This document shows, piece after piece, positions 27,355-39,721 of a stretch of 64,000 bases of DNA. Each line of letters opens with the position of its first letter. The first letter of the stretch is position 1. A program made the translations under genes and the position numbers. The DNA is taken from the NCBI RefSeq assembly GCF_020184175.1, contig NC_065530.1, forward strand, positions 41,703,260-41,767,259, written 5' to 3'. The notes below the pieces were generated by a model that was not told where the DNA came from, did not search any database, and saw only the letters and a program-made list of their open reading frames with translations. Origin of the DNA: Aphis gossypii. Its lineage: Eukaryota; Arthropoda; Insecta; Hemiptera; Aphididae.

Positions 27355-29340
27355 GATAATTCAATATTTTGGAGTATATTAGAAATTATATTTGTTAAAA
27401 ACAAGTAGTGCCAATAGTGGGTACATAATAATATTGCTCTATCAGATTTCTGCTTGAACACTGTCTAATTTAGTGTCTTATAAAAGTCAATACAATAATT
27501 CATAATAATAACGGTTACGCAAATATAAAATTAATTACAAAAACGTGAAAAAATTATCTCTAGGTATTTATAATGTGTAATTACGTAGTATGTATTTTTT
27601 TCTTCTGCTTTTGTTTTAATTTCTTCCCTAAAAACTACACCATGTTAAATCAGCAAGATTCCATTCAACAAATCAAAATTCACCACAGAAAATTCAAAAG
27701 AAATTACAGCTTTTGACAAGTTTATTATTGACCAAAATTATTGTTAACCATTTTTTTTTTTTTTTACATAGTCCAATAATGTTTTAACATAACTTGAAAA
27801 ATTATTTTAATTAATAAAAAGAAAAAAAAAGATTTTAAAAATCAAACACTGTGATTTATTATAACGAGAAAAAAATGAAAATAGATGAAAACAATAAATT
27901 CATACCAACAGCTGGCAGCTACTTATATGTACCATTATACAATTATTGAACTAATCGTAGGTAATTAATATTTATCATTTAATCGTATTCTCAGTCGTAT
28001 AAAAGTTTTTTTTTTTTTAGTTAAAAAAATATATGTATTTTAATCGGAATAATGTACTACGCTTAATATGCCAGCGACAACGTATTGGAACTGAGCCACG
28101 TTTTAGCCACCAATAACCATATAACATTGTGTACTGTATTAATAACTTTATAAAATTCTGTTTTGTATAGTTGTTCTATACAAGAGAGAAACACAATTAT
28201 TTTTTAATTCAAACACAAACCATTCAATTTTAGAACGGCAGTCGTTATTTAATACTTTTCCGAAAAATGTATAATCTGTAAATGAAGTACAGCAGAGACG
28301 ACTCGTTCAATATGCCATATATAATATTATAATATATGATCTAATTATATTAGTTTTTAGTAAATGTTATGGAAATAATAACTAAAATTACAACTGCTCT
28401 AAGATATAAATACTTTAGGGGTCGATGTCACTTTATGATATTTTTAAATATTATCGATTGCAATTTAAATATTTATAAGTACCTATGTATTAAAATATAA
28501 TAATAATTTTAATTTAAAACAACTACAAATCGATTGAAAAAAAAATAAATAAGTACCCTCAATATTCATCAAATATGATATGCAAATAATTTAAAATATT
28601 TATAAGATGACAAAATTTTTTGTTTGTCAAATAAAAATTCTATCTAATTGATATATATATATATATATATTGAAGTATGTTCAAAATAATTAACTTGATA
28701 CATAAAAGACGTTTTAGAAGAATTTTAAATTATATTTATTAATCATTTGCAATAATTTATTCAAAAATTGTAATTTTAAATTCTATATTATTCAAATCAC
28801 AAAACATGCAGTAAACCAATGAAATACTGCAAAATTAAATTATTTTTACGGTATACTGTGTTTGCATATAATTGATTATTCCAATTTAATTTTTAACGAT
28901 TGAAACTGTACCGAAACCTCTAAACGTTAAAAATATTTTTATTCTAAATGCATAACAACATGTTTATAATAATTATATTGATAATTCAAATCATGTTTGG
29001 ATAATCCTCATTCATCATCTGCTGTCAAATAAATTCAATTTGAATAATGTATTAATTTACAAACTCGCTATTAAAATAATATTAAAAATGTTTGAATAAT
29101 ATTTGAGAAATATCGTACAGATGCACTTACAGAAATAAGGAAATATATTTTGGACTTATTTTTTCTTAAAATAAAATATTTAGTTTATGTTTATTAAAAT
29201 CCTCTAGTGATAAATATATAATATATTTAATGGTATGATGAATAATCGAGTACATTAATTTCTAAGTAAACGTGTGTAATAACCAAATGTTAATTTTGAT
29301 ATACTATTTTGTAACTTATATATAAACCTTATATTTCTGT
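27355..29340. other. AT-rich non-coding stretch
   Basis: No gene is visible. It contains several poly-A/poly-T tracts and the (AT)10 tract at 28651-28670. Confidence 0.6.
28651..28670. repeat. (AT)10 microsatellite
   Basis: There are ten uninterrupted AT units. Confidence 0.95.
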
Positions 29341-29365
29341 GACGACCTCTCATTTTTTGACAATG

Positions 29366-29389
29366 ATCAATTAATTGATAAATCAATTA
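29366..29389. promoter_or_regulatory. Clustered homeodomain-type palindrome
   Basis: A perfect 14-bp palindrome, ATCAATTAATTGAT (29366-29379), overlaps a second symmetrical arrangement, TAATTGAT-AA-ATCAATTA (29372-29389). This puts three TAATTG/CAATTA cores in 24 bp. TAATTG cores are typical homeodomain sites, and symmetrical pairs suit dimer binding. The background is AT-rich, so this may be chance. Confidence 0.25.
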
Positions 29390-29877
29390 TCGGTTAGTTG
29401 AATCTGAAATAATATAAATATTTCTTGAATACGTGTACGAACCACTTCTTGTGTTAGTGTTGTAGATGTACGTCTGTTTTAATAGTATAGAAAAGTGTAA
29501 CACAAAGCTTGGTATACAGTTTTTCGTACAGGATTACGTTTACCACCATACCTCTTTACATTGCACTATAAGGAATTTAGACTAAACATGATGTTATTTT
29601 ATAACAAAGTTCTGTTACAAAAATAAATATTATTCATGTCGACTATGCGTTAAGCGACATCATATCGAGTACATTATTTATTCTGTTCCCTAAATAAAGG
29701 AGTTGGTACATACGAGACTCGTCGTTAGGTTATCGTCGAAAACCTGAGTCGAATGACAATTTCTGGCTTATAATATATAATAATTTTATGTGCATTGTCG
29801 AATTATTAAAAGGCGTATATTATATAGTTCTATACATAATAGCTTCGAATTTGCATTGAAATGTTGTACGCGAATTC

Positions 29878-29881
<4 letters not shown>

Positions 29882-29910
<29 letters not shown>
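29882..29910. repeat. (AT)14 microsatellite
   Basis: This is an uninterrupted AT tract of 29 bases. Translated in either direction it gives Ile-Tyr repeats, which lengthens spurious open frames here. Confidence 0.95.
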
Positions 29911-29913
<3 letters not shown>

Positions 29914-29929
29914 TATACATATACATGAT

Positions 29930-30375
29930 ATATTGATATATACTAGGACCGTTCGAATAATATGTGCGTCTCGAGGTCCACACGCATATTTAGGTATACT
30001 ACCGATGGGTTCTGCCGGACAATTCAATTTTTTAAATGGACCGGAATATGTAAACGTGCGGACCTACGCCACACACGCGCGCCGTGAAGCGAACATTAAA
30101 CGGGAACGTGAGGGACGGCACAGGACACGTGGTATAACCGCTTTTACGGTAAAATCGTTTATGAAGAACCCACGGCGAGAGTATTATTATGGAGGCGTTT
30201 ACGGCTAATAAAAGTCGTGCTTAGACCTTTACGGTCGTGCGTGGTCCGACTAAAACGCATACACGTTTAAAATAGTCGGGAGCAGGTGTCTTTCGTTTAG
30301 AGCATTTCGCGCGTTACGGACAATTGATGCGAGTGCGTATTTAAGCGTGCATGAGGTTTACGAGGGGTCAACTAC
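29930..30375 (+). promoter_or_regulatory. CpG-rich island with possible core promoter
   Basis: This GC- and CpG-rich segment follows the AT microsatellite. A TATTTAAG box at 30338-30345 lies about 32 bases upstream of an initiator-like TCA with its A at 30370, a workable TATA-to-start distance. A + strand frame stays open from 29861 to a stop at 30208. Its first third is Ile-Tyr from the microsatellite and its rest resembles no family, so it is not called as a gene. The island may be a promoter or enhancer. Confidence 0.25.
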
Positions 30376-32636
30376 CCAAAAAAAAAAAAAAAACGTCTGA
30401 GAAAATTAAAAACAATTTATTATCTAGTAGTTAAAATCGTTTATTTTAAATAGATAGAAAGAAAAAAGGAGGAGAAACGCATGGTTTTCGGGTGCTACCA
30501 AAGGTGTTTTTAATTTAAAAAAAATACCACCCTAAACTAAAATTTTGATAACAGTTACGGAAGATCATACGATTTTATGTTAATTTAGTCTTAATATAAA
30601 CCCATCACGAGCACTTGCTGATATTATATTAGTACCGCTAATAATAAAAATAATATACGAGACGAATGGGCGCCGATGACACGGGTTGTGATTTGTAACT
30701 GTAATATAATAGTATAATACACACACACATATATATGTATGTATATACATTAATAACAATGCATTGCTATTTCGCCGAATACCAACGACTGAAAATCCAT
30801 AGCAATTCTTACACTAATCCTTTAAATTGTTTAACCGTGCAAACAGTTGAATTCGATTTAAATCACTGTGAGATACCGTCCATAGATATTAGCAGAACAC
30901 TGACAAACGTTAATAGAAAGAGATTCACCTAATTCAATTCCGTCTTAACTCTGATACACATACAATTGAATCTATAACTTTGTAGGTGCTATTTTGTTTT
31001 GTTTTTTTATTTTTATGGAAATAGTTGAAAAAAACATATTATATGTGTATAATTACATTACACTAACGAATAATATTGTAAAATATTGCTAACTCACTCT
31101 AAAGTATATATTACGTATGATTAATCAAAATATCGCATTATTTTATAATTTCCATAACCCCCATATGGCCTATAACTATATATAGAATTTCGATAAGGTA
31201 ATTATTATTGTCATTGCATATTTTTTTGATTAAAAACAATATATTTAAATTAAATTAAAAAAAAATAAAACGAAATAATTTAATGAGAGAACCCACAGCT
31301 TTTCCTCCAAAAACAACTTAATGTTTTCACTCTAACAATTTATGATATATTGAAAAGTTTGTAATCACAGTCATCAACATTTGATTTTTTAAATGTATAC
31401 GTTCAATAGAAAATTATTATACTACATTTTAGGATTCAGGTAAATAAAAGAAAATGTATAATCATATTATTAATAACTAATTAGAATCTGTGTTCTATGT
31501 CTAAATCGTAATCATTTAAAATGTCGGAGTGGAAACTTACTAATAATAAGGTATACGATTTAATTAAAACACATTATTATGTATTATAATATTTAGCTGA
31601 AGTATAGTATATAGCATAGACACATTACAGAACTCCTTAATAACGGTATGTCTGGAATCTCAAAATATTATTCTAAATGCTAAAATGTCGTATGTGAAGA
31701 TTTTGACGGTCTTTGAGATTTAAATAAATAATTTGTTTAAATAACATAATTTATTGTTAAAAAGATTCAATCTATTCTTTTTTTCTTTTTTTTTAATATA
31801 ATTCGACGAAAATACGAAAACACGAGTGATAATTAATAATTGCAGTTATAAAATCTATGAGTAATTGTCAACCGCTTTCGTTTGAGGGGGGTGGGAGATA
31901 ATTAATAAAACGTATGATGCGACTTTAATACTTTATAGCTTTTTACTTTGAACCAACACTTTTTTTTTTTTTATTATAATATTATTATTTAATTGCAAGA
32001 CCACCAAACACCTTATTATCATAGTGTTCTGTACAATATTTCGATGTGAATATAAAAATTTAATAAAACCAAAACCCACAAGTTAAAAATGTTTTAATTT
32101 ATATTTTATATTATTGTAAAAATAATAATGTGTTTAACACGCGTTCATTTTTTGCTCTACCGAGATGTGTAGTGACTGAACAACAATGAGTGTGTTTATT
32201 TATATTTGAACTATTTGGTTTATATTTATTTATGGTTTTTAATAGAAATGTTTTTTTTTTTTTTTTTAAATAAAAATAAACTTTCTACAAAAACCTAACG
32301 CTAAACGTCGGAATATTATATGAATTTTTTGTTTTGATTTCTATGAAAAGTTTTTTTATTTTTAACATGTTTTTATTAGTTCTGTGATATTATTTCCTGT
32401 AACAAGCAAATTAGATGTAGGTTTAGTGATTTCATATTAATATTAAAATATCTAATTCAATGTTTACAAAAAATATGTTTATATTGTTTGAAAGAAATAG
32501 CTACTTATCTGCTTTTTTAAATATCATCTAGTATTGTGCGTGGCATGGCATGCGCTTCGATTGCTTCAGATATAATATGAACTCTTACATTTGTGAAACT
32601 TTATGAATAATTGTTGATTTTATTCTATAATCAATA
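30376..32636. other. AT-rich non-coding stretch
   Basis: There is no gene. It holds short CA/TA repeats near 30720, a G-run near 31886, and many A and T runs. Confidence 0.6.
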
Positions 32637-32644
32637 ACGTAACA

Positions 32645-32850
32645 CAGGGATCTCCAAACTACGGCCCGCGGGCCGGAAACGGCCCTCGAACACATTTTAA
32701 CCGGCCCGTGGCCCTCATAGGATAATAAATATACAAGATGATATATCTAACATTTAAAAATTAAAAATGTATGTGTATAAACTTTTGGCCCGCTAAGAGA
32801 TGATGATATTTTTTGTGGCCCTTGAATAAAAAAGTTTGGAGACCCCTATG
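32645..32850. mobile_element. 206-bp non-autonomous hAT element (MITE)
   Basis: The left end reads CAGGGATCTCCAAACT and the reverse complement of the right end reads CATAGGGGTCTCCAAACT. CAGGGGTCTCCAAAC with GGCCCGCGGGCC close behind is characteristic of one group of hAT elements. A perfect 12-bp palindrome, GGCCCGCGGGCC, lies at 32663-32674, and several more GGCCC/GGGCC words lie inside. The flanks carry an 8-bp duplication, ACGTAACA (32637-32644) and TCGTAACA (32851-32858), matching at 7 of 8 bases and of the length hAT transposases make. The right tip reads CCCCTATG where CCCCTG is expected, suggesting a 2-bp insertion. There is no coding capacity, so it would have been moved in trans. Confidence 0.85.
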
Positions 32851-32858
32851 TCGTAACA

Positions 32859-35800
32859 TATAAAATAAGTAAAAATAATTACATCTCGTGTAATTTCTAT
32901 TCATTATTTGATAATAATATATCTGTGACCACATCGTTATTATTTATTATTGAATATTATAAGTACCAACATATTCTGTGGTTTGCTACGAACGAAATAA
33001 ATATTTAAGTACCAGAATAATAAATTAAAGTCCGTGTACTGTCTACTGGGACTACTATAGTATTATTTCATTGTAAAGCTCAGTAGAGATGCGAACGAAA
33101 AATAGTTTGTCGATAAATTCGAGTTGATTAAAAACCAAAAGCATAGATTTGACACAAACTTGCTGTTTGCGCACTAAACAGGCACGTTTTAACGTGAGAT
33201 ATGCTATTTGTTTGAAAATATAATATAAGTGTAGTAATTATCATGGGTCAAATATTGTTGTATTAAAAATACATACTTTTGCTGAAATTGTATAAAAAAT
33301 ATTTTTAAATTAAGTTTTATAAAAATAAAAATCACATTCAAAGTCAAAACATTTCATGTAAATTGGCCCTAAATAAAAAAAAGTAATATGTATTGTATTA
33401 AGCATATAGCTGATGTATTTTATTATTATATTATTGTCCTGTACAGTGTACACAATAAATTGTGGTTTCCATGAATAAATAACATGTGTAGAAGAATTCA
33501 AAAATTGTGTTTTGTTATAAAATAAATATACATTACAATTATAACTAAAAAATTAAAATTTCAAACTAACAATTTTTTTTTTTTTAAAGGATTATTATTA
33601 TTAATTCATGGCAATTAGTGATTAAAATCTATGTTTAGTGTGGTAATCTTCTCGAGAATATCCCGTAATATTATAATACTTAATGTCTATCGTTTTTCGA
33701 ACATAAACCTTGAAAAGTAAAATACGAGTTTTTACAAAAATTGACTACTATACATTGTAATAATGTAATAATAATTGAAAAGTATCGTCGATATAGTATT
33801 ATACGTACATAGTTACTTATGAACAAAAATAACCAGCACTGATCTTTTGATATTTCGAGTTCTTCACACAGAAAAAAAAAGTGATGGTAATTTTTACCTT
33901 ATTAATTAATGTACGTAAGCCTAAAATTCCTCTTATGTCTTATAATATTAATTTGGGTAAACAATAAAAATAATTTGAAAAAAAAAATCATATTTCAATT
34001 TTATAAAACTACTAAATATTTTGCAACACATATTACAGCACCAGAAAATTATAGCACATGATATAACTAGGTATGACTATTTTTACCTATATTTTTCAAT
34101 AAAATAATATATGGAGTATAACATTGGTAATTATTATAATGCAGAGTAAATGACTCGGCTACACTAGTTTCTTGCGCTGTTGCAGACTGCTCTTCCGTCC
34201 ATATAGTTTGATGAGAAATTGTATTAGTGATGGATGTAATTTATCAAGTGCTTAATCTGAAAAATCAAAGTCCTTCAAGGGATGTGACCATAGAAGGTCG
34301 TGTAACCCGTCGTACAGGTCATCGTTGTTATTCTAACTTTATTTGTTGGAAACTTTGAGGCCCTGAATATGATTATAACGACAGGCATATAAAATATAAT
34401 ACGACACTGCGTGAAAAATAAGGTTTTACTTGGGTAATAATTTTTATCTCGCATGCGCTTTTGATTTATTTTATAATACACAAACGTATAATTAAGTTAT
34501 AGAGTTATATACGAAAAGTTTATATGTCTAATAAAAACTTAGTTTGAAGTAATTTACAGGATTTATTTGGTGTGCTTAAACGATACACACGCTCCAGTGT
34601 CAACACGCTATGCGATGTATATGTCATGTGTAATACGTATATATGCGTATACAATGCGAGGAAATACGTTATAAAATAAACACACACATTAATTTATTTA
34701 TAAATATAGCATCTGACCAGACAGTGTTATGCAATTTTTGTATGGACCATTCGGACATACAAATACGAATAAACAGTGTAACGATGTGATCTCCTAAAAA
34801 TCGTACGATCTGAAAACGCGTTATACCATTATGCGGGTAAATATTAACAAATATTATTGTTTTCTGATTTTATTCATATTATTTAACATTTAATCAACGT
34901 GCCGATTGTGAGCAAGTATTTAAATTTCCATAAATAATTCTACTCCTACGTTTATCCACGTTTTCCAGAAATAACGTTTTACGGCGATTCGATAGTATTT
35001 AACGTAGGTAAATTAATATGCATTCCGGAGAAGGTAATACTACATCGCATTATTAATAATTATATCTATTGAAATATCGTATTGATAACTTTATTCATTA
35101 TATAAATTTATAAAACCATCCAGGTAAATCGCATAGGGTTGCTCCACAACAAGTTGAAGGTTGTTTTTAATTTAATACCGGAATGAACTTCCAAAACCTA
35201 ACTGACCATATGGTTGAATATTGTGAGTTTTGAACGAATTAAGTTATTTTTAAATCATATTTTTTATACTTCACCCATTACGTTATTAAAAAAAAAAAAA
35301 TAGTAATAATAATTCATAATCAAAAAAACAAAATATTTTATTTTAATTGGTTGCTGGTTCCCATCAAAATACCTTTAGTGATACTTCGAAACTGTTTCGT
35401 TTCAAAACGCATCGAAAATATAATAATGCATTGTATAATAACCCTTAAGAGATGGCGTATCTAGTGAGTTAGTTCGGCGCTTTCAATTACCTCACAAAAT
35501 TTATACACTGACATGTTTCGATAAGTATCTCATGAAATTAACCATATCGTTGTCGGTATCATATAGAAATTGTTCAATACCGCATATATTTGTTGAGATC
35601 TTTAATACATCGCCAATTATTACCTACAACCAAATCATTTGCAATGCATGTGAATATTCGTGTTTCTAACACGGTGTAAAAATATATTAAATAAATATTT
35701 ATTTTTTTCAAATGATCTAGGTATATAATTTAAATAGTGTTTGCTAAAACTTAAATAATTTCTTAAAGACCAATAGCTGTAATCATAAAATACTGAATGC

Positions 35801-36490
35801 CTTGAGTTCCCGTATTATTTTTTATAAGTAACATAAATCCATTGCTATAAGAAATATTGCGTATAACGAACAATAAAAGGTAATAAGTATTATTATTTAT
35901 TGGATTTGTTTACATTTCGAACAATTTAAAATAATTGTATTGTTATTAAACCTTACTAAAATCTGTGAAGTTGCAGTATTACAAATAGCAATTCAATTTT
36001 GTGTGTGGTTTTATCCCGTGTATTTTGTAAAATAATTCATATGGTGAACTCAGTTATCGCTCATAACTCATAACATGTACCTTATTGTACCTATTATGTT
36101 TAATAGGTGTTTTGTTTTTATTTTTTTGGTGGACTGTGATGTGTATTACAGTATTTCTAGATGTTCAGCTATTTTAATGAACGAATCATGTACCTACTAG
36201 AAGTTGAATTCGTTTTTGTCTCTCAAACAAAATTATAGACTCACTCACCCTTAAATTACGCCTCTGTTGAAGTAACAGCAGCAGCACATAACAACAAACA
36301 TGTAATATGTGTCCTGAATGTTAAGTTTAACGTTAGTCTGTATGATATGCGTCAGGTTTGTTTTATCAAGAGAGTTGGTACATAATATAACATAATATAA
36401 TTTTATTATTTTACGTTGGGCCACCTTATATTTTGGTTACCTACTTTGTTTCGTACAGCGAAGCAATGTTTTTTTTTTTTTACATTCAAT
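32859..36490. other. AT-rich non-coding stretch
   Basis: I see no supported gene. Slightly more complex DNA occurs at 34140-34480 and 34560-34800, with no recognisable motif or long frame. Confidence 0.55.
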
Positions 36491-36570
36491 GTTATTTTTC
36501 AATAGTAATTTGTTTGATGTCACGTCGGTCCGTACAAATGTGTCTGTCTAGGCGTGTGTATGCGTAGTAG

Positions 36571-36747
36571 AAGCTTGTGAGTGAAGAAAAAGTAAAATAC
36601 AAAGAAGGCCAACAGGACGAAAAGGATCGTACAACTGAAGGAGAGGAAAGGTGTTCAGAACCGGGTCCCATCTTAAAATATTCAGAAAAATCTTTTGGCA
36701 CAGGCACCAACGGTACTAATGAATCGAAAAAAATAAAGGTTTTTTGA
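36571..36747 (+). CDS. Purine-rich open segment, possible exon
   Basis: A + strand frame runs 58 codons from just after a TAG to a TGA. It contains no ATG, so it could only be an internal or terminal exon. It encodes a hydrophilic Glu/Lys-rich segment (for example KYKEGQQDEKDRTTEGEER) and is purine-rich on the coding strand, as exons often are. An acceptor-like TTTTTCAATAG lies about 70 bases upstream. The opposite strand is also open for 72 codons (36492-36710), so the strand is undecided. The segment belongs to a less AT-rich island. No family is recognised, and regulatory DNA or a decayed gene fragment is equally possible. Confidence 0.15.
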   Translation, partial: KLVSEEKVKYKEGQQDEKDRTTEGEERCSEPGPILKYSEKSFGTGTNGTNESKKIKVF

Positions 36748-37744
36748 ACAATAGACGAACAACCCGTAACGTAAATAAATGACCTGATCCTGAGGACGTT
36801 TCTTTACTTATCTAGATTGGTGACTTTTCAACGGAGAGCGAAAAAAAACAAAGTGGTGGAGCGAATAAAGAAAAATTGAAAAAGGTAAAACGATTTTTAT
36901 ATTTCTCTCTCCACCATTGCGCCTCGGAAACAGGAGATGCGATGAACGGCGCTGACGGTATTTACAAAAAAAAAAAAAAAAACTAATCATGCGTATAGTA
37001 TATTTTAATTGTTATACATTTTGTATTTAGTGTTCCACTATTATAATATAGTCGATCATCGTCAGATAGAAAGGTTTTTAAAACGAGTTGTTGAACTAGA
37101 ATTATATGATTATACGAACTTACGTGAAACGTTAACGTCTTCACTGTGCGTTACTCAATTAACATGTTTTATCGCGATTTCCGAGAACGTTATTTCTTGG
37201 AAGCTAAATTGTCATAAAAATAAAGTTTTTTATTTCTTCAAATATAAATAAATAAAAATTTAAATAAGACACTTGCGTAATAGAGGTTGTTTTTAAAGTA
37301 GATAATCCTTTTTAACGTTTAAACTTCAACAAAAAAAAAAAAATAATATTTTACAGACAAAAAATGTTATTTAAATCATATTATGATTAATGATTACGCA
37401 ATATTATTAAGAAATTATAGTATTGCGCCAGCAGCCATATTTTACTGACAACCGAAATATATGAAGTAAAATTGACTTTAATTTGAACTACCAAAAGTAA
37501 AAAGAGGACATTTCTCACTGATCAAGTAATAAAAAAAAAAAATCACTTTAAATAAGTAACGAAATTATTAAATCAGCATTCATAAAGTTATAGGTAGGTA
37601 TGTTAAAAGTTGTTAGAACAAAATTTGTTCTATAAATTATTTAATAATTTATTATTTTTTAATTACCAACTATAATAGTAAAATACTCAAGTGTGTAATT
37701 ATTTTTTAGGCTTTAACCATATCATTTCTTCTGTTAGAAATAGA
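36748..37744. other. Island edge and AT-rich stretch
   Basis: To about 36960 the DNA is still moderately complex and contains an inverted pair, TGGTGGAG (36854-36861) and CTCCACCA (36909-36916). Beyond that it is AT-rich, with short frames of no recognisable identity. Confidence 0.45.
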
Positions 37745-38775
37745 TCACTTTGTGTAGCGCAATGGTTTAGAGCTCAAACTTTAAAAATAAGGTGTACAAG
37801 TGGGTACCGTTATTCTGTTCATAAGGTGTCGAGAGGGGGTGTTAAATTTGAATTAAGTCATATATCATTGTATACGAAAAACGATTCTAAGTGGAAACGG
37901 TTTGTCAGCTTATATATCTAAATATAATTGAAGATATGTTTTAGAAATATATATAGATATTAAAGTAATTTATTTTACTTTTAGTATTAATGTAAATGTA
38001 TATAGTATTTTTCTAATGTATTACATGTATTTAAATTAACAGTATTTAATTATTATATTATAATAGTTTATATTTTTAGCATGTTATATCAACTTATAAC
38101 TCAACATTTAATAACATATTTAATCATTATTTATTTTATTGTTTAAATAAGTAATTTTGTCTAAATTTGAACTTAAAATGTTTATGAAAAAAAAACTGTT
38201 TTTATATTATAATTTTTTTTAGATTTTACGACTTTAAAACGTCAGTATGAACTACTTATGAAGAATATTGAGTAACATTTCCAAAACTTAAATACAAAAA
38301 AAAGCTTTTATGAACTTCAAAATAGTTAGCAATTTTGACGAATTTTATTAAAATCCTAACTTTAAATGTATTTAAATTAAAATTTGAAAATTTGATCGTA
38401 TAATGAAAATGAATGTATAAATATTTGGTGGAAATTTCAATTATCAATGGTTATTGATTTTTCAGGTACATAAAAAAAAACGAAATCGATTTTGTCGGAA
38501 ATTGAATTTGGGTGAAAATTCCCGTTTATAATTAATTTTTCGTTTGTTTTTCTCAATTATAAAAAAAGGCCTAGAAAGTTTGACCTTTTCGTAGTACAGA
38601 CTAGATCCAATTGTATATCCAAAATCTCCCTCATTTATGAAAATAAAAGCATTTTATCGATATCTTACAGTGTAATCATTCACACAATTAAAAAACATAA
38701 CATTGTAAAATCAATACATCTATCGCTCCGATCAAAATCGTTTTTGTTAACTAAATTGCTAAATATTTATTTCTA
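37745..38775 (+). repeat. Dispersed repeat family A, copy 2, with tRNA-like head
   Basis: The head contains a good RNA polymerase III A-box, TAGCGCAATGGTTTAGAG, from 37755. About 35 bases downstream lies GTGGGTACCGTTA near 37800, which may be a decayed B-box. The conserved core with AACGGTTTGTCAGC (37876-37910) follows. Then come the blocks shared with 12.3-13.35 kb and a tail ending in TGTAAAATCAATACATCTATCG near 38703. The combination suggests a SINE-like or composite retroelement of about 1 kb. I recall this sequence type as common in aphid genomes, but that is memory, not a search. The small frame at 37691-37921 is an artefact of the repeat. Confidence 0.6.
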
Positions 38776-39475
38776 TATTTTGAATGAAAATCGTAATATA
38801 CCTAACCGTTGTATTCATTTTCAGAAAACTATTTTTCATAAACAATATTCGTAATATTCAAATATCATAGATACGTTGATTGATATTCCAGCTTAAAAAT
38901 AAAATATTGACCAAACTTGTCAAGTAATTAAAATCTATAAAATCTAACCGTTTCGCTACTACCTCTCATCATATTTATATTATCGTTTTGATAAAGTGGC
39001 TTGAAAATAGTGATCGTTTAATGTAGAAATATATGGAAAAGTATAATGACGTTATCTTTCACTGATTAAATATAAACAGTTCGTTCAATTTGATGTAATC
39101 GATAAGATTTACAGACATGCACAGTTAATTTAGTATCGTATTTATATTTCATACACTGACAAGTCACCAAAATGCCGTCACATAGCCTATAACAGTTATA
39201 TACTGATTTGTGTAAACAAGGGAAAAACTATTTTACCGAGATTGGCGGAAACAATACATTTTATAGTAAAACGGTTACTGCTGTTCCGAACACGGTATAT
39301 GGATCATAATAATATAATACATCCAAAACATTTCGTGGGTAAAACGTATAAATTTCACAACCTCCAACCTCCGTCTCATACTCCATATTTCATACACTTT
39401 AATATTTTCATCTAAGGTCCAGCAGTGATACTATGTGTAGTTAGGAATACATAAATAAAACTGGCTAACACTGCA
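38776..39475. other. AT-rich non-coding stretch
   Basis: Nothing recognisable is seen apart from ordinary AT-rich sequence. Confidence 0.55.
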
Positions 39476-39721
39476 ATGGGTATTTATCATTCCGTATCCG
39501 AAATTTTTCCAAACAAACGTGTCACTGCATGCCGTTGCGTGCAGCTGTGTATTTCCGATTCGTTTGAATTCCAGACACGGAAGGATAAATGTATGTGTTC
39601 AAATCGCGAACGTACAAAGCTTGATCATCGCATTGTCAAAATAGTAATAAGATTTGATGCGAAATCAATAATTTGGAAATTCTTAGAAATATTAACTCAG
39701 CATTGTCAGCACGAAAAATAA
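39476..39721 (+). CDS. Hypothetical small ORF, 81 residues, unrecognised
   Basis: The frame starts with an ATG in fair context (G at -3, G at +4) and runs 81 codons through DNA that is less AT-rich than its surroundings. The product is hydrophilic with five or six cysteines clustered between residues 18 and 42 (segments TACRCVQLC and KCMCSN). There is no signal peptide or known domain. A small zinc-binding protein is imaginable but not shown. Chance openness of a CpG-containing island is the alternative. Confidence 0.15.
   Translation: MGIYHSVSEIFPNKRVTACRCVQLCISDSFEFQTRKDKCMCSNRERTKLDHRIVKIVIRFDAKSIIWKFLEILTQHCQHEK

Noticed and set aside
29861..30208. Plus-strand frame of 115 codons
   Set aside because: The first part is Ile-Tyr from an AT microsatellite, and the remainder lies in a CpG-rich island with no recognisable domain.
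37691..37921. Plus-strand frame of 76 codons
   Set aside because: It crosses the tRNA-like head and core of repeat family A. It is a repeat artefact.
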